DNA of 64,000 nucleotides from assembly GCF_028330985.1 (NCBI RefSeq), contig NZ_JAQMUE010000072.1:62001-126000 (forward strand). The letters run 5' to 3'. Under the pieces are notes generated by a model. That model saw only the letters and a program-made list of their open reading frames with translations. It ran no database searches and had not been told where the DNA came from. The stretch is from Roseofilum reptotaenium CS-1145. Its GTDB lineage: Bacteria; Cyanobacteriota; Cyanobacteriia; Cyanobacteriales; Desertifilaceae. Below are positions 1 through 7,811 of this stretch, piece by piece (positions within the stretch are counted from its first letter, which is position 1; the number at the start of each line of letters is the position of its first letter). The translations under genes and the position numbers were made by a program.

Positions 1-460
1 GATAAACGCCAGGAATAGCTTGAATATGGCGCAGCAATTGATAACCGAGTTGGTACAGGGTTTGACGAGTTCGATCGCCTAGATGTAGGGGTTGATGATA
101 GGTCAGGTTCCCATTTTGAATCGCTTCACCATAAAGCGGGCCTTTGGCGCTGAGAATAATTGGTAACCAATTTTTTCCTTCACCGATCGGATATCCCCAG
201 ATGGAAACTGTTTGCTGCAAGGACTCTATGGAGCGACAAAATTCGTAAGTTTTTTGACCCAAAAACGGAAGATGATCGGGAATATTGAGGGTGAGTGGAC
301 AGAACAAAACCTCCTCTGAAGCTTTGAGCGTTTGGATCGATTGAATCGTTGTGTCAATCTTGGGTGAAATCCGTTGTATTGTGTCCTGTAATTTGATGGG
401 TAGAGTAGCCGAGCGATCGCGCTCTGACTCGACAACGATCTGTACAGAGGAATAGATCAT
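1..460 (-). CDS. Hypothetical protein, 3' end cut off by the window edge
   Basis: An open frame starts with ATG at 460 and stays open to base 1 (about 153 residues visible), so the C-terminus lies outside the window. The visible part begins MIYSSVQIVVESERDR and has no signal peptide, membrane segment or motif I recognise. It starts only 9 bp after the stop of the coiled-coil gene at 470-1000, so the two are probably co-transcribed, and together with nblS further upstream may form one minus-strand unit. Reading frame and codon use look genuine. The function is unknown. Confidence 0.7.
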   Translation of the reverse strand, partial: MIYSSVQIVVESERDRSATLPIKLQDTIQRISPKIDTTIQSIQTLKASEEVLFCPLTLNIPDHLPFLGQKTYEFCRSIESLQQTVSIWGYPIGEGKNWLPIILSAKGPLYGEAIQNGNLTYHQPLHLGDRTRQTLYQLGYQLLRHIQAIPGVY

Positions 461-469
461 GGCGATCGG

Positions 470-1000
470 TTAGGTTTGGGGAGAGGTGATGGGAAAGTTA
501 GGTAAATCAATGCGAGACGGGTTACGGGTTCTCATGGCTAACCGATAACTGACGCTTTGTAATTCAGCATGGAGTTGCCTATTTTCCCGTTGCAGGAGGG
601 AAACCTTTTCCCGGATGGGTTCCATGCGTTCGGCAAATTTTTGCCGATAGAGATGGGGAAGTTCTTGTACGACTTGTTCGAGCATTCCAGAGCGATCGCT
701 TAATTCTTGCACGGACTGGCGCAGTTGATAAATCTCACCATCTCGCTCTTGAATTTGTTCTTGATAAAACTGTACTTGCTCTTCCACCTTTTGCAGTTGC
801 TCTTGTAGCGATCGCAAATTTTCGGTTTGATCTGCTGACCCAGTTTGAGCCGGGATAAATGAGGCGTTTCCTTTCACTAAGCGAAACAGTTCTTGAGACA
901 ACTGTTGTACCAATTGATCTCTTAAGGTTAACTCTTCCTGCAAGCGCGTCATTTCGGCTTGAAATTCCTGAATAGCTTCCGAGTCAGAAGAATGGGTCAT
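470..1000 (-). CDS. Coiled-coil protein of unknown function downstream of nblS
   Basis: This 176-residue protein is soluble and strongly helical. Residues about 5-55 and 65-155 are rich in Glu, Gln, Leu and Arg in heptad-like patterns (for example LQEELTLRDQLVQQLSQEL), which indicates a long coiled coil broken by a short Gly/Ala/Ser/Thr linker near residues 43-60. The C-terminal 20 residues are Pro/Ser/Thr-rich and probably disordered. No catalytic motif is visible. It lies 48 bp downstream of nblS on the same strand and 9 bp before the next gene, so co-transcription is likely. A scaffolding or partner role beside the sensor kinase is only an inference from position. Confidence 0.75.
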   Translation of the reverse strand: MTHSSDSEAIQEFQAEMTRLQEELTLRDQLVQQLSQELFRLVKGNASFIPAQTGSADQTENLRSLQEQLQKVEEQVQFYQEQIQERDGEIYQLRQSVQELSDRSGMLEQVVQELPHLYRQKFAERMEPIREKVSLLQRENRQLHAELQSVSYRLAMRTRNPSRIDLPNFPITSPQT

Positions 1001-1020
1001 GTTTTTAGGTCTCCTTTGGG

Positions 1021-1048
1021 TAATGGGGAATAGGGAATGGAAAATAGG
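1021..1048. repeat. Short tandem heptamer-type repeat (GGGAATA-like)
   Basis: The gap between nblS and the coiled-coil gene is filled with GGGGAATAGGGAATGG-type units. The same motif recurs near 14185, 28724 and 58193. Such short tandem repeats are common in intergenic DNA of filamentous cyanobacteria. Confidence 0.6.
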
Positions 1049-3139
1049 TTAGGTATTGATGGGAGATCCTCCATATACAGGTTCCAAGGAACTGACCGGT
1101 TCCGGCTCGATCGCCTCCTCATACAAGGCTAGATCGAACCAAAAGGTTGTACCGACTCCCACTTCACTGACCAATTGTACACAACTATTATGTTTGTCAA
1201 TAATATTGCGAACAATAGATAATCCAAGTCCCGTTCCTTCCAACGTATGCACCCGGTTTTCCACTCGATAGAACCGGTCAAAAATAGCAGCTTGATCTTC
1301 CGTGTCAATGCCGATTCCCGTATCAGATATTTCAATACGGACAACGTTCTGATTGCTCTGAGGACAATAGGCACGAATCATAACTTTACCTTGGGACTCT
1401 GTAAATTTAAGAGAATTTCCCACTAGATTCGTGAGGACTTGGAGGAGTAAATCATAATGGCCCCAAATTTTAGGTAAATCGGCTTCAATTTCTTGTCCGA
1501 GTTCAATCCCTTTATCTTTGGCATTGAGTTGATACGTGCGTAGGGTTTGCTCAATCAGTTGTCCCACATAAACTGCATCCAAATGATAAGTGCGGCTCGA
1601 TTCTAGGCGAGATAAATCTAAGACATCATTGACCAACCGGGTGAGGCGATCGGTTTCATGATTGGCGGTTTCCAGAAAATCTCGCCGTTCCACATCACTC
1701 AATTCTTCTCCATATTCATAAAGGGTTTCGATAAATCCTTTAATATTAAATAATGGTGTTCTCAGTTCATGGGAAACATTACTAATAAATTGGCTTTTTG
1801 CTTCATTGAGTTCTACTTCGCGGGTAATATCTTGAACGGTTATAGCAATCCCTTTCAAGTTGCCAATATTTGCATTTTCTAAATTCGGTTTAATATGATG
1901 CTCATACAAGACACATTCTTGGGCTAGGGGGCGTTCTGGAACCACACAAGTGTCATTCGCATCGTGTAAGCAGTCTTGACATAGGGCATTTTCTCCCGTG
2001 GCGCGATGGGATAACACGGTCGTGAGTAAAATTCTCACTGTGCGTTTAACAGGTTCGGTTAAGGTGATGCGAAACTCATAGATAGATGCACCATCAGACG
2101 GAGAAAATTTCCCTTGGACAATTTCATAGAGAGGACGAGTGAGTTTAACTTGTAGGGGGGGAGGAACATAGCGTAAAACGTTTTTGCCCACCACGGATTC
2201 TCCATCCCAATCAAACATGCGGCGAGCATTAGGATTAACTAAAATGATATTGAGATCGGTATCTAATAAGATGGCTCCATCAGCAATGGTAGAGACTAAG
2301 GTTTCTAATTTAGCTTTTTCAGCCGTTAATTCTTCAATATTTTGCTCTTCATAACTCTCTAACCGTTCCGCCATATCATTAAAACTACAAATGAGTTCGC
2401 CCAATTCTCCGCTTAAGGGTAAATCAATGCGCTGCTTAAAATTACCGGCAGCGATACTTTTAACGCCAGCTAAGAGTTCTTTAATCGGTTGGGTAATGGC
2501 GAGAGCATTAAAGACTCCTCCTAAAATGACCATAGACCAAATGGAGACAAAAACGGCTAGGGTAACATCGCGGGTGAGGTTAGAGGAGGTGACAACGGTG
2601 GGATTGGGATTAATACCGATCGCCAATACGCCGAGATATTGATTGTCATCGATCAAGGGAACGAAGACATCAGTCACTTCCCCATCGGGGGTTTGATGTT
2701 GGCGAACCAGGGGAATTTGTGAGGAAGTGATGTAATTTTCCGGAAGTTGAATTCGACGCTCGATACTCAGGGACGTTTGTACTTCTGAGTCCCAGAAGGG
2801 GAGACCAAAAAAGAGTCTACCGTCTCGATCTGCGTAGAGGAGATAGCGAATATTGGAGGTGCTGTTATAAAAGCGTTGGGAAAACCGAGCAACTTCCGTG
2901 AGGTTATTTTCTGCAACTAAGGGGGTGACGTTAGAAGCTAACAGGAGTCCCAGGTCTTGACCAAAACGGGTATCATGGAGGCGAGCATCCAGTTGAATGG
3001 TATTGACGGCCCAGAAGGTTAGACTACTCATGATTAGGGATACCGCTAGGGTTGCGGCTGCCATGAGTCGAGTTTGCAGGGTAAATTCTGACCACCAATG
3101 GGCGATCGCTCCTTTAATATTTTTCAGTAAAGCCACCAT
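1049..3139 (-). CDS. nblS: NblS-type sensor histidine kinase (Hik33/DspA family)
   Basis: This 696-residue membrane histidine kinase matches the cyanobacterial NblS/Hik33 family, which controls responses to high light, nutrient stress and cold. Domains in order: TM1 about 22-46, an extracytoplasmic sensor about 47-192, TM2 about 193-215, HAMP about 216-262, a short coiled coil, PAS about 275-440, HisKA with phospho-acceptor His457 in the H box SHELRTPLFN, and HATPase_c with an N box (NLVGNSLKFT, about 571-580), a G1 box (DTGIGID, about 606-612) and a G2 box (GTGLGLSIV, about 635-643). All catalytic boxes are intact. The PAS region carries four cysteines (387, 390, 398, 409). The gene follows purD on the same strand, an adjacency I recall from other cyanobacteria. 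The ATG at 3139 gives the usual family N-terminus. Confidence 0.95.
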   Translation of the reverse strand: MVALLKNIKGAIAHWWSEFTLQTRLMAAATLAVSLIMSSLTFWAVNTIQLDARLHDTRFGQDLGLLLASNVTPLVAENNLTEVARFSQRFYNSTSNIRYLLYADRDGRLFFGLPFWDSEVQTSLSIERRIQLPENYITSSQIPLVRQHQTPDGEVTDVFVPLIDDNQYLGVLAIGINPNPTVVTSSNLTRDVTLAVFVSIWSMVILGGVFNALAITQPIKELLAGVKSIAAGNFKQRIDLPLSGELGELICSFNDMAERLESYEEQNIEELTAEKAKLETLVSTIADGAILLDTDLNIILVNPNARRMFDWDGESVVGKNVLRYVPPPLQVKLTRPLYEIVQGKFSPSDGASIYEFRITLTEPVKRTVRILLTTVLSHRATGENALCQDCLHDANDTCVVPERPLAQECVLYEHHIKPNLENANIGNLKGIAITVQDITREVELNEAKSQFISNVSHELRTPLFNIKGFIETLYEYGEELSDVERRDFLETANHETDRLTRLVNDVLDLSRLESSRTYHLDAVYVGQLIEQTLRTYQLNAKDKGIELGQEIEADLPKIWGHYDLLLQVLTNLVGNSLKFTESQGKVMIRAYCPQSNQNVVRIEISDTGIGIDTEDQAAIFDRFYRVENRVHTLEGTGLGLSIVRNIIDKHNSCVQLVSEVGVGTTFWFDLALYEEAIEPEPVSSLEPVYGGSPINT

Positions 3140-3172
3140 AATACCGATACATTGATCTGAAGACCTACAGTA

Positions 3173-3213
3173 GACTTCTTGCAGAAGTCAGGCAAAAGGC
3201 AATAGGCAATAAT
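3173..3213. repeat. GACTTCT palindrome plus GGCAATA-type tandem repeat
   Basis: Bases 3173-3189 are GACTTCTTGCAGAAGTC, a 7-bp stem with a 3-nt loop, followed at 3190-3213 by GGCAAAAGGCAATAGGCAATA units. An almost identical palindrome, GACTTCTCGAAGAAGTC, sits at 14216-14232, also beside a short tandem repeat. This is a dispersed composite repeat in the nblS upstream region. Confidence 0.55.
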
Positions 3214-3300
3214 CATAAGAATATATGATTACTGCATTACTATTCATTTTCTACCCACTTATACAAGAGGTTTAGTTGTTTGCCGTGTTTATATTATGGG

Positions 3301-4584
3301 TTACTGGCTCTGTTTTTGCCGCACCCGATGGCCGATATCTCGACGGTAGTATAAACCTTGGAAGTAAATCGAGGCGATCGCCTGATACGCTTTGTCAAAG
3401 GCTAGATCGTGGGTTGCTCCCACCCCAGTGACTCCCAAGACTCGGCCGCCACTGGTGACAGGGCGATTATCGTTTAAGCTGGTTCCAGCTTCAAAAACGA
3501 TCGCACCTTGAGCTTCAGCCACTTCTATGCCAGTAATGGGGAATCCTTGTTCAAAGCTACCGGGATATCCATCAGAAGCCGCAACCACACAAGCGCAAGC
3601 GCCAGGCTTCCAGGTAATCTCTTGCTGGGCTAATTTTCCTTGTGCAGTGGCTAAGAGTAGGGTTTCTAGGGGAGTCTCTAACAGGGGAAGAATGGCTTGA
3701 ATTTCCGGATCGCCAAACCGGCAGTTAAATTCGATCACTTTGGGATCGCCTTCTGGGGTAATCATCAGACCTGCATACAAGACTCCCCGGTAGGTAATCT
3801 CCCATTTTTTTAAGGTTTTTATGGTGGGGAGGAGAATCTCTTGGTTAATGCGATCGCTCAATTCTGGGGTCACAACGGGTGCAGGAGCATAGGCTCCCAT
3901 GCCTCCGGTATTGGGCCCTGTGTCCCCTTCACCAATGCGTTTGTGGTCTTGGGCGCTAATCAGGGGACGGATGGTTTCGCCGTCAGTCAGAGCTAGGATA
4001 GAGGCTTCTTGACCGGTGAGATATTCTTCAATCACGACTTTTTGACCGGCTGATCCAAATTTACCTGCAAAAGCTTCGGCGATCGCTGCGTTTGCTTCTT
4101 CTAAGGTCATGGCCACAGTTACCCCTTTACCAGAAGCGAGACCATCCGCTTTAATCACGATGGGTGCGCCTTGGCTCTGGAGATAGGCGCGGGCGGCTGT
4201 TTCATCGGTAAACACGGCGGAGGCAGCAGTAGGAATGGATGCTTCACTCATCAGGGCTTTTGCCCAGGCTTTGCTCGCTTCAATTTGTGCCCCGGCTTGG
4301 GTGGGGCCAAATACAGTGAGGTTATGGCTTTGCAGGGCATCGGTTATACCGAGGGCAAGGGGAGCTTCTGGGCCGACAATAATTAGATCGATAGCGTGGG
4401 TTTTAGCATAATCGGCGATCGCCTGAAATTGATCGATCTTGAGGGGAAGATTTTCACAGCGCTTTAACCGGGCTGTTCCCCCATTACCTGGGATACAGAC
4501 CACTTGTTGAACTTGGGGAGATTGCAGGAGGGTTTTGGCGATCGCATGTTCTCGCCCTCCACTACCGATGACAATAATTTTCAC
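3301..4584 (-). CDS. purD: Phosphoribosylamine-glycine ligase (GAR synthetase)
   Basis: This is the full-length 427-residue PurD. It catalyses ATP-dependent ligation of glycine to 5-phosphoribosylamine, the second step of de novo purine synthesis, in the cytosol. The N-terminus MKIIVIGSGGREHA is the hallmark of the family. The ATP-grasp core contains VIKADGLASGKGV (about residues 144-156), GGMGAYAPAP and the metal-binding segment VIEFNCRFGDPE. A C-terminal domain runs to GHRVRQKQSQ. It lies upstream of nblS on the same strand across a 161-bp gap. Nothing unusual was seen. Confidence 0.97.
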   Translation of the reverse strand: MKIIVIGSGGREHAIAKTLLQSPQVQQVVCIPGNGGTARLKRCENLPLKIDQFQAIADYAKTHAIDLIIVGPEAPLALGITDALQSHNLTVFGPTQAGAQIEASKAWAKALMSEASIPTAASAVFTDETAARAYLQSQGAPIVIKADGLASGKGVTVAMTLEEANAAIAEAFAGKFGSAGQKVVIEEYLTGQEASILALTDGETIRPLISAQDHKRIGEGDTGPNTGGMGAYAPAPVVTPELSDRINQEILLPTIKTLKKWEITYRGVLYAGLMITPEGDPKVIEFNCRFGDPEIQAILPLLETPLETLLLATAQGKLAQQEITWKPGACACVVAASDGYPGSFEQGFPITGIEVAEAQGAIVFEAGTSLNDNRPVTSGGRVLGVTGVGATHDLAFDKAYQAIASIYFQGLYYRRDIGHRVRQKQSQ

Positions 4585-4634
4585 GTTCTGTTATTTAATC
4601 ACACTCACCTGCTTAATTTTAATCGGTAATGTGC

Positions 4635-5117
4635 CTATCTCTCTATTTCCCCATTTCTGAGTAAACTGTCGAGCAAACTCGGTGAAACCCAAAAGCCCGC
4701 ATTTTGCAACTGTTGGAATGTTATCTCTAAATCAAGCCATCCACGTGAAGCTGCATCTTTGATAATTCCCAAAAGACCGATTATGTTTAATCCACGCTCT
4801 CTAGCAATTTTCCGAGCCGCTTTATCATCTAAAATCACCAACTCTGCTCTCAGTTGTTCAGACAATAGAATAGCTTCACGCTCTCCTAAATCGAGGGTTT
4901 CTAACCCATGATCTTGAGTTGTTTCAGGAGCCTCAATATTTAACCAATTCGGTGGTCGATCAATCCAAGATTGAACAATAGGTGGAGATTCGGAGGCCGT
5001 TAATTCATCAGCTACTGCTTGGGGGATAGTAATGGTTTGGTACAGTATCGACAATATATCAATGCGATCGATCAGCAGCAGATAACAAATTGTAGAAGTA
5101 TCAAAAACAACAATCAC
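4635..5117 (-). CDS. PIN-like DUF3368 protein, probable toxin of a toxin-antitoxin pair
   Basis: This 160-residue protein has the arrangement of the DUF3368/PIN-like fold: an N-terminal acidic strand, MIVVFDTSTICYLLL, with Asp6 followed by Ser/Thr; a central TLDLGEREAILLSEQL; then VILDDKAARKIARERGL (Asp-Asp-x-x-Ala-Arg) and an IIGLLGII segment. Family members pair with UPF0175 proteins as putative VapC-like RNase toxin modules. Its ATG overlaps the stop of the upstream UPF0175 gene by 4 bp (5114-5117), which indicates translational coupling. PIN acidic residues appear to be present, so it is probably functional. Toxicity is inferred from the family. Confidence 0.85.
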   Translation of the reverse strand: MIVVFDTSTICYLLLIDRIDILSILYQTITIPQAVADELTASESPPIVQSWIDRPPNWLNIEAPETTQDHGLETLDLGEREAILLSEQLRAELVILDDKAARKIARERGLNIIGLLGIIKDAASRGWLDLEITFQQLQNAGFWVSPSLLDSLLRNGEIER

Positions 5118-5380
5118 TGACCTCTAAACCTCTCAAGGGTTTGAAGATCTACCTCTAATTCAGCTCGATCGTAATTTAGATAGACCCCCATACGCTTGAG
5201 AAAAGCATGAGTCGCCAAGCGCGTTGGTAATTTCAAAATTTGACCAACTTCAGCCGTGCTGATATTACCTAAACGGTAAGACTCTGCAACCATCAGTTCC
5301 AAGAGATGATGAGATAAATGTTCTTCATCTTGATCGAGTTGATGGGCAATTTTGTCAGGAATTTCAATAGTGATTTGCAT
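5114..5380 (-). CDS. UPF0175 family protein, probable antitoxin
   Basis: This protein of about 88 residues begins MQITIEIPDKIAHQL and includes the helix-turn-helix-like stretch GNISTAEVGQILKLPTR and the Phe-Leu-Lys-Arg-Met-Gly-Val segment typical of UPF0175. I chose the ATG at 5380 over a TTG five codons earlier because homologues start with this strand motif. The stop overlaps the start of the DUF3368 gene by 4 bp, the classical antitoxin-first order. The start is only 15 bp after the stop of the lipoprotein gene, so the pair may be read through from that gene or have its own promoter inside it. No clear Shine-Dalgarno is seen. Confidence 0.85.
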   Translation of the reverse strand: MQITIEIPDKIAHQLDQDEEHLSHHLLELMVAESYRLGNISTAEVGQILKLPTRLATHAFLKRMGVYLNYDRAELEVDLQTLERFRGQ

Positions 5381-5395
5381 TTTACAAAAGATCAA

Positions 5396-6058
5396 TTATT
5401 GAATCGAGTCTACTTGTAGATTGTTAAGGATGACATTAGCACGGGGAGCAAAGCCATCTCCCATATCCCCAGGAAAAACGACAGTAACGCGGAAAGCCTG
5501 ACCTTGGGATTGACCTAGATGCACTGAACCTAAAAGATTTTGTTCAGAATGATAAAAGTTCATGTTCTTTTTCTCCCAAGGATACGAAAGTGAACCGCTA
5601 GATACTCCTTGTTGCCAGCCTTTGCCTGCAAATACTCCCCCATCTCCAGTTACTCCCGCTTCTAACTCCTCTAAGGTTGTGCCTGCGGAGGGAACAAATA
5701 CATGTACTCTAGCTCGTAAGGGTGCGTCTGTGGGGGAACCAGATACAGACAGACCTTGAAGAAGCTCAAAAGATACTCCGCATCCTTCATGGCTACACGC
5801 ACTCCTGACACTGATATTGTCAGGGTAATAGGTAAGCACGGGAATTTGGTCTTCTTGATAGAGCTTGAGGGTAATTTCTTGTGGTTCTCCCTCAACAAAA
5901 ACGGTTTCTGTCTTACGTTCGGGTAAATTGCTCGCTAACGGAGAGTCAACAGAACTGACGGCAACACTCCCTGGGTTCGGTTCTGAGGCTTCTGGAGATG
6001 TACAGCCTACAATCAATACTAGCCCTGCCATCCAAAGGCGATCGGTTGCAAATTTCAT
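5396..6058 (-). CDS. Putative lipoprotein of unknown function
   Basis: This 220-residue protein has an N-terminal signal (MKFATDRLWMAGLVLIVGC) ending in a lipobox-like VGC at Cys19, followed by an acidic Ser/Pro/Glu linker to about residue 50. The mature domain is beta-rich with two cysteines close together (SACSHEGCG, about 87-95), which could form a disulphide. I do not recognise the domain. It should be anchored in the plasma or outer membrane facing the periplasm. The toxin-antitoxin pair follows after 15 bp. Confidence 0.75.
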   Translation of the reverse strand: MKFATDRLWMAGLVLIVGCTSPEASEPNPGSVAVSSVDSPLASNLPERKTETVFVEGEPQEITLKLYQEDQIPVLTYYPDNISVRSACSHEGCGVSFELLQGLSVSGSPTDAPLRARVHVFVPSAGTTLEELEAGVTGDGGVFAGKGWQQGVSSGSLSYPWEKKNMNFYHSEQNLLGSVHLGQSQGQAFRVTVVFPGDMGDGFAPRANVILNNLQVDSIQ

Positions 6059-6132
6059 CCTAATGTTTCTATGTCTGTGTTTTCAACATCTAGGATTATT
6101 CTAACGCGATCGCTATGGACACAAACAAGTAT

Positions 6133-7614
6133 TTATTCTAAAACTGGACGGATTTTATTCCACAACCATTCAGGCATAGTATGATGATTTTCATCAACTT
6201 GACCGAACTGATTCTGAATTTGCTGGAAATAATCTTCTACAGAGTTCCCCCTATTTTGTAAGGGGATCAAAATTTCATTTTCAAACAGGGTAATCGCCTG
6301 ATTTCTCACCCCTTGTTGATAAAGCTTGTAAAAATAAAGTTGATTTTCCTCGGGCATTCCTACACATTCCCAAGGTATATAACCTTTTAATCCCAGTAAT
6401 TCTGACCAGATATGTAAATTTTCTTCCATAACGAAGAGGTCTTTCCCAAAAGCTTTAATTACTTTTTCTCGATCTCCATAAGCACAAAAACCAGCAAATA
6501 CATAGCAGCATTTCTCACAACGACAACACCAAGGTTTTTGGATGTTACAAGAATTTGTGGCGTAAGGTAGTTGGTCTGCTAATTTAAAAACTAATTCAAA
6601 TATTTTCACATCGTGAATGGCTTTAATTAAACTAGCATGATTAATATTATTAAACATTCCGGCCATCTGGTCTTGTGTTTTTTTAGTAGCTTCTAAGCTT
6701 TTTACCCATTGATGCGCGACTGCTTCTCCTGAATATTTATCGATTAAATTATGAGCATCAGCACTTTTTTCGTTCCCAACTAGCAGCATAGGTATTTTAT
6801 GCATTGCCTGAATGGGGGCTACAACAAAAGGAAGGATGACATTTTCTGCAGCAATATTATGAAAAGGTTTTTTATAATCAAAATACTTTTGGGTGCGATC
6901 GACTATGTTATAACGATTTACCCTTTGTTTAAGCCAAGGATAATAAGAGTCTTGGAAGTAGATATAATGCTGCTTTCTATAGTTTAAATGTTCGCTGGCT
7001 TGAGTAAAAAGTTCTTTTTGTTCTTCAATGTTGCCATAGGAATTATATAAGCAAGTTAAAATATCGTAATTAATGTCAGCCTTTTGTAAAATTAGACTGC
7101 ATAGCAAACTATCTTTACCCGAACCCGATCCTATAATTGCATCTACAGTATTTTGTTCTGTTTTTAAATTGAAAATAGGATAGTGAACCTCTTGACCAAG
7201 TAATGACTCGTTAACTTTTATTTCTGGACTTTGGTATACAAGTTTGCCGACTTGGTAGCGAGTTTCACTCCAGCATTTGGGGATCGTAGTTTGCAGGAAA
7301 TTCAGCAATTCTTGATCGATGAATTGGCTGTATTTGCTAAAATCAACTTTTTGGGGAAGTAAACTAGAAAAGCGCAGGCTAAATAATACGGCAATAACTA
7401 CAGCAAAACATTTTACCCGAGCAGGAGAGGCTAAATTTTGATCTTCAAAACTGATCGAGTCATACTCGACCGAACAATCAACTTCTTCTCCATCTAGAAG
7501 ATAGCGAAACCATATTTGATTTGATTTAACTAAAACATTTTCTAGGATAACGTCATCAACTAAAAAATCTTCAAACTCTTGGCAGTTGAAATGTTTTTTT
7601 TCTAAGTCTTGCAT
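6133..7614 (-). CDS. PP-loop ATP-pyrophosphatase-like protein resembling MurL epimerase
   Basis: The protein has 493 residues. Residues 161-169 (IGSGSGKDS) form a PP-loop, as in enzymes that adenylate a substrate. Two further blocks resemble the MurL family (UDP-MurNAc-L-Ala-L-Glu epimerase): MLLVGNEKSADAHNL (about 276-290) and a C-terminal SCN...PWCCRCEKCCYVF block with cysteines at 356, 363, 364, 366, 369, 370 and 377 that could bind a metal. MurL normally works with a MurD2 ligase; none is visible here, so the substrate is open. The gene is visibly A+T-richer than purD or cruP, a hint of transfer. A GAGGAA Shine-Dalgarno lies about 9 nt before the ATG. An alternative is another PP-loop family such as a tRNA- or natural-product-modifying enzyme. 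Confidence 0.6.
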   Translation of the reverse strand: MQDLEKKHFNCQEFEDFLVDDVILENVLVKSNQIWFRYLLDGEEVDCSVEYDSISFEDQNLASPARVKCFAVVIAVLFSLRFSSLLPQKVDFSKYSQFIDQELLNFLQTTIPKCWSETRYQVGKLVYQSPEIKVNESLLGQEVHYPIFNLKTEQNTVDAIIGSGSGKDSLLCSLILQKADINYDILTCLYNSYGNIEEQKELFTQASEHLNYRKQHYIYFQDSYYPWLKQRVNRYNIVDRTQKYFDYKKPFHNIAAENVILPFVVAPIQAMHKIPMLLVGNEKSADAHNLIDKYSGEAVAHQWVKSLEATKKTQDQMAGMFNNINHASLIKAIHDVKIFELVFKLADQLPYATNSCNIQKPWCCRCEKCCYVFAGFCAYGDREKVIKAFGKDLFVMEENLHIWSELLGLKGYIPWECVGMPEENQLYFYKLYQQGVRNQAITLFENEILIPLQNRGNSVEDYFQQIQNQFGQVDENHHTMPEWLWNKIRPVLE

Positions 7615-7811
7615 TTTTTTATTCCTCGACTTCTATATCAAGATTGCCCGATCATAACAAAAAACAGTGCTTTTAACAGATTATCCTTGGTAAGTTCCTC
7701 AAATCAATATCCGTATAAAGAAAGACAAAACACGAGATCAAAAAAGTTTGATTGCCGATCCTCTTCTCCAACTCACGTTACCCTAGATCCGGGGTTACTG
7801 ATGATAAGGCT

